Origin: Allolobophora icterica
Lineage: Eukaryota; Annelida; Clitellata; Crassiclitellata; Lumbricidae
Direction of reading: 5' to 3'
Length of the DNA stretch: 64,000 bases
NCBI GenBank assembly: GCA_963556255.1
Contig: OY744607.1
Coordinates: 43,947,452-44,011,451 of the forward strand
Part shown: piece after piece, positions 11,213 through 19,665 of the stretch
Layout of the letters: every line of letters begins with the position of its first letter
Position numbering within the stretch: the stretch's first letter is position 1
Made by a program: the position numbers and the translations under genes
Notes under the pieces: model-generated
Told to the model about the DNA's origin: nothing
Databases searched by the model: none
What the model saw: the letters and a program-made list of their open reading frames with translations, nothing else

Positions 11213-12398
11213 TAGGGAATGTAATCCCGGGATCCCGAATCCCGGGATCCCGGAACCTTTTTAAATCCCGTAATCCCATGATTGACAAACGTGGAATCCC
11301 GTATTTCCGGGATTACAAAAAATTTGGATTTTTGGATTAAAATTGCTTGATCCACTGTATAATTCTTCCTTGAGGCTTGGGCAACGGACGCTAATTACGG
11401 CACATAAACAGCAACGACGGGTACGAGCCCTAGTACAGACTACATACTGACTCTGCCTGCCAGAGGCGTCTACCCCACCCCCAGTCATTGGAGCAACGTC
11501 CCTTTTCCCTATTATTCCCCTCACCGTTCCTTTCCCCTAAGATGGTGTCACACACACTGACAGATCTCCCCCGTATGTCTTGGATGGAGCATTTGCTCCA
11601 AGGTTTCTATGGTGTAGACACCCCATTGGCTACTTTAATATCAGGGTGCTGCAGGCTGCTGTGCACTCCGCTGCAGTGCGGCTGCTACTGCTAGGCGAGA
11701 CTGATAGGCTGCTACTGCTTGGGTCTTCCCGCAGCGGTGCTGCGCTGGTCACCTGTCGTTCTGAGACCTCATTCCCGGCCGTGGGATTGCTATCAAGTAT
11801 CAAGATCTTTCCACTCAGAACCACCCCACCCCGAGTTAATGAGCCTCCGAATACAAGCTAGTGGGCCAATCTGTTGGTGGAGAAACCTTGATCAAGTATC
11901 AACCGAGCCCAACTGCTGTCAAATGCCCCTGCCTATGCTCTGAGTCATCATTAGTGGGAGATTCTACTCTTGACACTTCACGCTTCTTGCGATAATTTTA
12001 TCGTAAATAACTCCAAACAAACTTTTAAACTTTTCATTTTAAGTTACAAGTTTATAACACATCGCCACAACGCTCTTAATACCATTATATCTTTAGAGCT
12101 CCGCATGTGCCCTGGGGTCACCTCTGGCATATTTCTTGCAAAACTTAAAACTGTCTTATATGAACGTGCTGGTGTCGGGAGCGCCTCTGAGTAGTCCCCT
12201 TGAAGAGGCGCTATATAAATCTTCGAATGAATGAATGAATCTTTAATACACAACAACGTTATTGTATTAAATATACATTTATGCTACAGGCGGGAAAATT
12301 TTTTATTGCATAAAGTATAATCCCGGGATCCCGGGATTGATTAATTTCTAATCTCGTAATCCCGGGATTGACAGAATGCTCCGGGATTACATTCCCTA
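11213..12398. mobile_element. TIR element with CCCGGGATCCCGGG subterminal repeats
   Basis: Termini are perfect inverted repeats over 18 bp: TAGGGAATGTAATCCCGG at 11213-11230 and CCGGGATTACATTCCCTA at 12381-12398. Inside each end are palindromic CCCGGGATCCCG and AATCCCG motifs. The flanks show no clear target duplication. The middle is non-coding and contains an L2-like 3' end (12110-12242). TAGGG-type termini fit a hAT-like non-autonomous element. Confidence 0.8.
12110..12242 (+). mobile_element. L2-like LINE 3' end
   Basis: Encodes the family C-terminus (LAKLKTVLYERAGVGSASE, then TAG at 12192), followed by the hairpin GAGCGCCTC...GAGGCGCTATATAAAT and an AATG-repeat tail. It lies inside the TIR element 11213-12398, so it either inserted there or was part of it. 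Confidence 0.75.
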
Positions 12399-12424
12399 CT
12401 CCCTACCCAAGTCAATGCTATCAG

Positions 12425-12885
12425 TAGCAAATGAAATGGTCTTCAGAGAAAGAGAAAGGCTGAGCAGCTGAAAACTGCTTCAACTAGATGGACCAACATA
12501 GGCAAAGCTTATAGACTGAGCAGTAGCCGCGCGCGTGCGGGGAACAACCACATAGGCGTGACTTGTGGGGGTACGAGGGGTACCCGTACCCCACTTCTTA
12601 GACTTTGGGGTACCGTACCCCCACTTTTTGGACTGAGGGGTACCGTACCCCCACTTTTTGAACAATGCCAATCAATATTTTATTATTGCGCCTTCCCAGA
12701 GATCGCAGTCTCCGCCTTGCTTCGTGTATGTAAGAAATTGGTACCCCCACTTTTTAGACCAAAGTTACGCCTCTGAACAACCGGAAAGCCTCAGGCGGCC
12801 GAGCGGAGAGTGGAGCAACCAGAGGGAGTCGTGAGATCGAGGTACAGAAGGTATTGAAGTATGAAGGAACCACCCCGACCAAACA
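12425..12885 (-). mobile_element. L2-like LINE fragment, split by a MITE
   Basis: The minus strand encodes the ATAQS...FAYVGPSS part of the RT C-terminal region, matching AVVGPSSWNSLP at 545-580 and the minus-strand copy at 51800-52135. A MITE at 12551-12775 interrupts it; the related copy at about 52000 reads straight across that point (GGGGAACAACGAGAAGG). Confidence 0.75.
12551..12775. mobile_element. hAT-like MITE, 225 bp
   Basis: TIRs CATAGGCGTGACTT and CAGAGGCGTAACTT (12 of 14 identical). Flanking 8-bp duplications AACAACCA (12543-12550) and AACAACCG (12776-12783) differ at one base. Inside, a GGGGTACCGTACCCCCACTT-like unit repeats two to three times and can fold as a hairpin. No coding capacity. 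Confidence 0.85.
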
Positions 12886-12969
12886 GTTGCGCATAAGTGT
12901 TAATTTTATTTCCGGTAGCTTTTCGCTTCTTGGTTACTTATAGAAGACCCTCTGACTTCGGAGTGAAAC

Positions 12970-13191
12970 CATGGGCGGCGATTCGGGGGGCGGCGAGGGG
13001 ACAAGACCCCCACCTTTAACAGTGGGGGGACACGCCGTATACATCGGACCCCCCAAATTTGGAGGGAACACCATAAAAAGGTCATCAAATTTTTCGCGCC
13101 TCTTTTTTTGACCAGCTCAGTTCAAAACTCTTTTGACCAGATCAGTTCAAAAATGCCCTCTCCCACCTGTCAAACAAGATCGCCGCCACTG
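12970..13191. mobile_element. hAT-like MITE, 222 bp (family copy 1)
   Basis: Ends CATGGGCGGCGATTC and GATCGCCGCCACTG, with a perfect 8-bp duplication AGTGAAAC at 12962-12969 and 13192-13199. The same family, almost the same length, occurs at 35687-35907, and a 3' part occurs up to 13973. The body contains GGGGACAAGACCCCCAC and a repeated GACCAG.TCAGTTCAAAA motif. Confidence 0.9.
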
Positions 13192-13199
13192 AGTGAAAC

Positions 13200-13439
13200 A
13201 CTCAATGCGTGTCCTCCTTTGTCCGACTTTCCGACTTTCTGTGTCCTCCTTTGGCTACCCTTGTATCTGGCAACCCTATGCATGAAGGACTTTGTAAATA
13301 CGAATTCGGAATTCACTGCAGTCTGCATTTAGAGTTAATTTGCCTGAATAAAATAAAAGACTCATGTTTTCATTAAAAATAGCATGTAGGCCTATTCCGA
13401 CTTGACAATTTTTTTGTAAGGATAAGAAGTCTTGGACTG
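13200..13439. other. Unassigned spacer
   Basis: No gene or repeat recognised; contains TAGGCCTA near 13388. Confidence 0.4.
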
Positions 13440-13575
13440 ATTGTGACTTTTTGGGTCTCGGTCTTGGTCTTGAGGTTCAAAGTCTTGGTCTTGGTCTTGA
13501 GGTTCAAAGTCTTGGTCTTGGTCTCGAAGTTCAAAGTCTTGGTCGTGGTCTCGAGGTTCAAAGTCTTAGGTCTTG
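13440..13575. repeat. Minisatellite, GGTTCAAAGTCTTGGTCTTG unit
   Basis: About four to five imperfect tandem copies of a 24-30-bp unit built from GTCTTG and GGTTCAAA. The minus strand has an open frame of LNLETKTKT repeats, which is a by-product of the tandem structure. Confidence 0.85.
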
Positions 13576-13579
13576 ACAA

Positions 13580-13973
13580 CAAGACTGCGATTTTTACAAA
13601 AACTTTGCCATTTTGTTAAATAATTACCAAGTGGAAACTATAGACCACTGAGACTAGGCAGATGACACGTCAACACGTTGCCACTGACAACTAACAAATA
13701 TTAATGAGTTTTGTTTACTATTATTCTGTCTATATTGTTTCGTTCGCACTATGTTACTAACTAATAAAATCAATTAACTTTAGACTTGAATTAGTTTGCA
13801 TGTGATTATACAATTTGATGAAAATTTTTTATGTACATTGCCTACCTTTACAAAGTGCCTGCCCCTTGGTTTTTAAACGCATTTTTCGTGCACAAAAGAG
13901 AGGTAATAAATTAAATATGTTGACCCAGTTAAAAAGTGTCTTCCCCACCTGTCAAACAAGATAGCCGCCCCTG
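13580..13973. other. Spacer ending in a partial MITE
   Basis: About 13850-13973 resembles the 3' half of the 222-bp MITE family (CCCCACCTGTCAAACAAGAT, then AGCCGCCCCTG at the right terminus). The left end is not recognised. The paralogous SDR flank begins directly after it. Confidence 0.5.
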
Positions 13974-14193
13974 GGCACCGTTGAACTATTCAAAGCACAT
14001 TTTGCATAGGCCTATTGCGCTCTAGGAAACACATCAACCGTGACCTTGGTGTTTAATCCGCTTTGAAACGGCGGTACAGGTATTGTGCACACACGCAGAG
14101 GCTTTCTTTCACGCTCGTATATAATATCCACCGATGAAACTCGTATTATATGAATTGTATGTTGACGACGTCAAGGCCATGGAGCCCCAATTA

Positions 14194-15036
14194 TGGGCCT
14201 AACGGTCCGATTTGTCAAAAAAGAAGCAGGGGGTCGGAAATCTATATAAATAATAAAAATTTACTAACCGGCCGCAATTAATTTTTTATTCGTTATTTTT
14301 TAAATGAAATTAATGAACTTTCATAACACGTAAAGATTCTGCAGTGACCAACAGTCAACTACGATACAAATATGACATCTAAAAAATATTAAAAATTAAA
14401 AATCAAAAGGAGTTTTCAGTCGCAGTTTTAACTGAAGTACAAATAGGAACAATAAATTGTACACATAAGCAGGGCTGTAGTCGAGGGTATACGCGGGTAT
14501 ACAGCGTGTACTCACCTCTAGAGACCGTATACTCACCTCACAAATATTTTTATTTATTTACATTAAAATACTGTAGCGTATACTCACAAAATACTGTAGC
14601 GTATACTCACCTCTAAGTTGCTTCGGAAAAGTAACCGGTAGCGTGTACTCACCTCTAATTTTACCACTACAGCCCTGCACATAAGCAAGCGTCAGACATG
14701 ACTAATGTGCATTGAAAGATGAAATACAAGTTGTATTGTCTCAGAGGATTACCGCGCGCGCCGGCCGGCCTACTCCTTGAAAAAGTATATCACAACATCA
14801 ACTGGATGAAATATAATTACCCAAAGGTGACAAAGAAGTATTGCCTGCGATTGGTCATAATGGAGTAGTGTTGTTTCAGTTTTGAATAGAGCTTTGGTGT
14901 AGAACTGTGACTCTGTGAGTAATGAATTTGAGGCGGTCATGCCGATCCCCCGGAAGTCGGCCAAGGCTAGAAGCATGCAGGGGGTTAAAAAAAGAAGCTT
15001 AGTCCAACTCTCCGACCCTCGGCAAATCGGACACTG
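14194..15036. mobile_element. TIR element, about 843 bp, containing a MITE
   Basis: Absent from copy B, where CCCCAATAAGATG is uninterrupted (about 53585). Imperfect duplications CCCAATTA (14186-14193) and CCCAATAA (15037-15044) flank it. Inverted GTCCGATTTG is present near both ends, with further inverted GGGTCGGA. Exact left terminus uncertain by a few bases. No coding capacity; the MITE 14470-14677 lies inside. Confidence 0.65.
14470..14677. mobile_element. hAT-like MITE, 208 bp (CAGGGCTGTAG family, copy 1)
   Basis: Ends CAGGGCTGTAG and CTACAGCCCTG; perfect 8-bp duplication CACATAAG at 14462-14469 and 14678-14685. The body is rich in GTATACTCACCTCTA repeats. Nested in the TIR element 14194-15036. 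Confidence 0.92.
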
Positions 15037-15238
15037 CCCAATAAGATGTCATTAACCACAGGGCTGTAGTGGTAAAATTAGAGGTGAGTATACGCTACCG
15101 GTTAGTTTTCCGAAACTAATTAGAGGTGACTATACGCTAGTGGTTTGTTTTCCGAAACTAATTAGAGATTTGTACAAATATTTTTTGAGGTGAGTATACG
15201 GTCTCTAGAGGTGAGTATACGCTGTATATCCGCATATA

Positions 15239-16244
15239 CACTGTGAACGGAAAAAAACCATACCTCTCTTATTACTACGATAATTTTTGTAATAATTTGC
15301 ATATTTTAATAAAACGTGGTGGAACTTAAGTTTAAATGATATGAATCATATAACTATTATTTTTTAGTTAAAATGTATGTTCAAAATGTCCTTCTTTGGC
15401 CTCAACACACGCACAAAGACAAAGGTCAACAAACAGGCACGGCTTGAGCGATCAAGACAGTTGTTGATTCGCTATCCTGCTAACTTAGTAGGCCTACACT
15501 TCATTTGGTTCACCGACGAAAAGCTGTTCACTGCTGCTTCACCTTCAAATAGTCAAAATGATCGCCTGTATGCTGCCGTCGGAACACTGAACAAACACAT
15601 CCCTGCGAGTCGATTGCTACGCACACGCTCGACATCCAGCAAGACGGTAATGGTTTCGGTCGGTGTGTCGGCGCTTGGCAGAACAGCGACACACTTCGAG
15701 GAACCTGGGGTTAAAATTTATGGTGCATACTACCGTGATGTTTTGTTGCTGCAGAAATTGCTACCATATATCCGAGAGTTGTCCGAATATTATACGTTTC
15801 AACAGGATGGTGCTCCGGCACACCGAGCTCGCGATACTGTTGAACTTCTTTACAAACGAAACTCCAGATTTCATACCCCGAACTCGGCCTCCAAATAGCC
15901 CGGACCTTAATCCAGTGGACTACAAAATCTGGGGTGTGATGCAAGAAAACGTTTACAAGACAAAGGTGCGCGATGTCGGAGAACTGCGTGAACGTATAAC
16001 TCAGGCATGGGATGAATTTGATCAAGCTGTAATCGATTCAGCAATTAGTCAGTGGCGAGCGCGTCTTTGTGCGTGTGTTGAGGCCAAAGGAGGACATTTT
16101 GAACACACATTATAACTAAAAAATAATAGTTATATGATTCATATCCTTTAAACTGAAGTTCCACCACGTTTTATTAAAATATGCAAATTATTACAAAAAT
16201 TATCGTAGTAATAAGAGAGGTATGGTTTTTTTCCGTTCACAGTG
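15239..16244 (+). mobile_element. Tc1/mariner element, 1006 bp
   Basis: TA target duplication at 15237-15238 and 16245-16246. Termini CACTGTGAACGG and CCGTTCACAGTG start long inverted repeats of about 130 bp (to about 15372 and from about 16113). Carries a truncated transposase. Inserted into the MITE at 15059-16268. Confidence 0.93.
15377..16115 (+). pseudogene. Mariner-type transposase, N-truncated and frameshifted
   Basis: Two overlapping frames (15377-15898 and 15663-16115) together cover the DDE catalytic domain. The triad positions are visible: FTDEKLF (first Asp), FQQDGAPAHRA (second Asp) and NSPDLNPVDYKIWG (third Asp). A single frameshift near 15850 separates the second and third. 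Counting across the shift, the second and third Asp are about 34 residues apart, as in DD34D mariners. The N-terminal helix-turn-helix DNA-binding region is missing because the element is only 1 kb, so no active protein is expected. Confidence 0.85.
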
Positions 16245-16686
16245 TATATACGCTTGACTACAGCCCTAGTTAACCACTGGAAACTACTACTAAAGTTTTT
16301 TATGCTTAATAATACTATTATCCTGATGAGTAGGGTCAGTTTATAATCGTAATCGTAAGCTGCACATTTCTAAAGCTAAGCGCTGGGCATCAGCTTATTC
16401 ACGAGCGCTGTTATACATACATGCAGAAATAAAATAAATTTAACATTTTAGTAAGAACAAAACGAAATTTGAACTATAAAAACGTAATTTTTTAAATTTA
16501 AATTTCATGTATTGTGTAATCTTGTTATTTTTGTCGCTTCTGACATATCTGCTGCCCTATAGGCTATAGCCTACTTCCTTGTTATAGGCAACTGCCTAAT
16601 CTGCGTAGGCCTATACCTACAGGAACTGCACCGATTCTCACTAAGTAATGAGTTAAAAACGTTAACATAGGCACATGTGTTGTTAG

Positions 16687-17679
16687 TATACTCCGTGATC
16701 GATCGAGTCGAACTGCTACGATCGACTTGGCTCGGCCGACGATCGACTCGATCGACTTTGTCGACTAGGCCTAGTCGACCTCTCGTCGACTCGATCGACT
16801 TGGCAAATAAACGATCGACTTGGTCGACTTTGTCGACTTGGACTGTATCTCTTGGCCGTGGTGCCAATGCTCACACAAGTTTTGGCTCTGTAGCGCCGAG
16901 GCAGAAGCATGCTCACACAACTTTTGGCTGGCAGTTTGTATTTGATGCTTGCTATTACTAAAGTAGTTATTGACTTATTGTGCTATAGACGCGTTTCATT
17001 TCATGAATATGTAGGCCATGTATAATAAACTTTTCCACTGATTGTAAAAAATGACAAAATATTCTTATTGGTTATATGACTTATATCGTATATAATGTAG
17101 GCCTATATAGGACCTAATTCTATCCATCTTAGGTCTGTAGCCTAGGCCCCTACTTGGCTGAGGTTAGCTCACGCAACTTTTAAACACTTTCCGAGCCACT
17201 GCTTTTGGCCAAAGCATTCAGTCCCGTCCTAACATACAGACAATCGAACGTTTTGAGATCGTCGTTATAACTGACTACAGAGCTGAAATTTCATGAAACT
17301 TGCGCATTTTTAACGCATCTTAATCTTTCCATTTTCACCGTAAAACTGTGAAAAAGTAGGCTATCTGCAGCTTCCACTATACGAAATCACCAAAAGGCTC
17401 ATAATTTGCACTGAACTTCAAATCAGGTTAACACAGTAGGTCCCCTAGTTGTGCGTTTACTTAAGCATTACGTCATCACATCATGTGGGTCATTTTGTTA
17501 AGTAACCGCAAAAAATGGTAAGAAAATATTTCATAGTCGAGTCGAGTCAAGGAAACAACGATCGACTCGACTTGTCAAAACATATGTTCGACTCGACTTG
17601 CAAGTCGATCGATCGACCGACTCGACTTGGCCGAGTTTCGATCGACTTGATCGACTGACTCGATCGATCACGGGGTATA
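16687..17679. mobile_element. TIR element, 993 bp, with TCGAC-rich subterminal arrays
   Basis: Perfect 8-bp duplication GTTGTTAG at 16679-16686 and 17680-17687. Ends TATACTCCGTGATCGATCG and, inverted, TATACCCCGTGATCGATCG (one mismatch). About 150 bp inside each end is packed with CGATCGACT/GTCGA motifs. The interior (about 16865-17210) matches 48765-49080, the DNA just downstream of SDR copy A. Copy B (about 53990) lacks the element. No transposase. Confidence 0.9.
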
Positions 17680-17894
17680 GTTGTTAGCTGCATTGGTTAA
17701 AACGTGCACCAATACATCTCTGGGCGTGGCGCATATTCTAATGGACAGCAGCTGTACGTGGTGAAGGATCTCGCCCGATCGATCCATTGAAGAAATGAGC
17801 AGGATCGACAACATACGGTTGCTATAGAACAACGTGTACATTTACATTCAGGAAATTTCTTTACACGCATCTCAGTAAATGAACTGCTCAAAAG

Positions 17895-17992
17895 GGGGGT
17901 CCAGAGGATGAAATACCAATAATTATAAGGGTGGTCTAGAGGATGAAATACCAATAATTATAAGGGTGGTCTAGAGGATGAAATACCAATTA
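17895..17992. repeat. Tandem repeat, about 43-bp unit
   Basis: GAGGATGAAATACCAATAAT plus TATAAGGGTGGTCTA occurs two and a half times in direct order. Copy B has only GCGTGGTCCACAAG at this place, so expansion is specific to copy A. Confidence 0.85.
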
Positions 17993-18584
17993 TCCGGCAA
18001 AGACGACCGAATGCAGCTACATGAAACAATACTGATTAACCGAACCTGTAATCGTGCATATTAACTGATTGGTAATTAGCTTGCAATTACTGACACAGCA
18101 AGTAAGTATGGAACCAGACTTTCGCAAATTACTTTTTGAACACCAGAAGTCTCATCGACACTGCATGGCCTAGATATATAGAGTAGCCTGTATATGCAGC
18201 GGAGCGGACAGGACTTCAGCGTCGTGGCCGACACAACGCTAGCTTCGCATGGAGGAGCATAGGACGTGACATTTAGGTGAGCGTCGTTGTAATTTATGGA
18301 TGTTTATATATAATTATTTATATATAGGCCTACATATTATATTCCTCGTGTAGACTTTACATGTAGGCGTACACGTAGGCTATACTTGCATTTGTGAATA
18401 TATCGGATTATTTCGTTAAACTGTTTAACAGCATTTACGACCATCCGTAGGTAGATTTGGCCCTCAAACTGACAGTACGCCGGTTTGGTCTATGGTCAAC
18501 TATGCTACAATAGGCCTACCTGAATACCCAACTTAATACCTAACTTAATGCTCGGCACATTTGGCGAACACTGGGTCAGAACCT

Positions 18585-18610
18585 AACACACACACACACA
18601 CACACACACA

Positions 18611-18642
<32 letters not shown>

Positions 18643-18832
18643 CCCACGCACGCACGAACGCACGCACGCACGCACACACACGCGCACACACACACATAAA
18701 CACACACACGCACACGCACATAAACAATTATTAAACATACACACGCACACACACACACGCACACACACACGCACACACACATAAACACGCACGCACACAC
18801 ACACACACACGTATATATATATATATATATAT
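18585..18832. repeat. (CA)n/(CGCA)n and (TA)n microsatellite
   Basis: About 225 bp of CA and CGCA repeats followed by TA repeats. It lies at the end of the duplicated SDR flank. Cys/Val-rich minus-strand frames here are artefacts. Confidence 0.95.
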
Positions 18833-19038
18833 TAGAGTATTTGCCGGTCATTATGACAGTGTTTGTCTGTTTGTTAATCCGTTTGTCTGTCCGTTCGCCT
18901 TTGTGTCTGTACAGGTGCATCCACGCCCTGCACCATTCCAGGGTCTATCTCCTAGCTAATCAGAGTATATGACAGAGGATGGAGGAAGGGGGGAAGAGCA
19001 GCGGCCGTTTGTCAAGCAGTTCGCCCGATGAAGGCAGC
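18833..19038. other. Spacer between microsatellite and LTR element
   Basis: Contains TGTTTGTCTGTTTG/GTCTGTCCG motifs. Ends in GCAGC (19034-19038), the target duplication of the following LTR element. Confidence 0.5.
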
Positions 19039-19470
19039 TGTCGCGGTCGACTCCTTCGATCGCAACGACGAACCAACGAAGGAACTATTAAAAGATCTTT
19101 AATTAAAAATAAAGTCGATTAAGTGTAAAGTAAGTCAACTCGTCTATCAAATATCACAATCGTAGACAGCACACAGGTTGGCTGGTCTCGATTGAACGTC
19201 ATACGATCAATGTTTCAACGTTTACAAATCTTCGTCAAAAGGCCCTTAATGTACATCAGGTCTATCTTATATAGAGTTCTCCCGGATTCCAGAACGTTCT
19301 GTGACGTCACTGTACTTTTCCCTGGAAAGTCCTACTGAACACGTATATCCTTGTTGCATGCACCGAATTAATGTTGACAGCTTGCTGCAGAATTTTCCGT
19401 GCGTTGTAAACAAGCTTGTTGACGCGTCGGTTTTCTTCCCTTGATGCATGCACCCGCGTAGACCGCGACA
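19039..19470 (-). repeat. 3' LTR of element 1
   Basis: 432 bp, same ends and sequence as 25007-25438. The minus-strand polypurine tract GAGGGCGGAGGGAA lies immediately next to it at 19471-19484. Confidence 0.95.
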
Positions 19471-19665
19471 TTCCCTCCGCCCTCAGATGATGACACGTCT
19501 TCAGCACCATCTCGAACGGGTCATCACGATCAAGCCGGGCCTCCAGACTCCATCTCGACACAGCATATACAACCAAAACAAAACACAACAGTTAGTCAAC
19601 TTATCTATACAATTTGCGGGCTCGATCCTTGTGTGTCGGGCCATTCCCCCCCTTCACCCTCCGAG

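Larger units (their letters stand above)
15059..16268. mobile_element. hAT-like MITE (CAGGGCTGTAG family, copy 2), split by mariner
   Basis: Opposite orientation to copy 1. Ends CAGGGCTGTAGTGG and CTACAGCCCTA, with 8-bp duplications ATTAACCA (15051-15058) and GTTAACCA (16269-16276). Copy B at about 53602 has the single site GTTAACCA. Removing the mariner at 15239-16244 and its TA leaves about 202 bp, close to the 208 bp of copy 1, and the sequence across the junction then matches copy 1. Confidence 0.92.
13974..18584. repeat. SDR upstream flank, copy A side of the duplication
   Basis: Collinear with 52826-54640 upstream of SDR copy B. Shared blocks include GGCACCG(T/C)TGA at the start, CATAGGCCTATTGCGC, the CACACGCAGAGGCT block, CCTGATGA...TTATAATCGTAATCGTAAG, GGCGTGGC...GGACA.CAGCTGTACGTGG and GGCGAACACTGGGTCAGAAC at the end. 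Copy A is enlarged by TIR elements at 14194-15036, 15059-16268 and 16687-17679; copy B by a Harbinger-like MITE at 52946-53402. Confidence 0.85.

Noticed and set aside
18545..18920. Cys/Val-rich frames on the minus strand
   Set aside because: Translation of a CA/CGCA microsatellite in several frames at once; no gene features.
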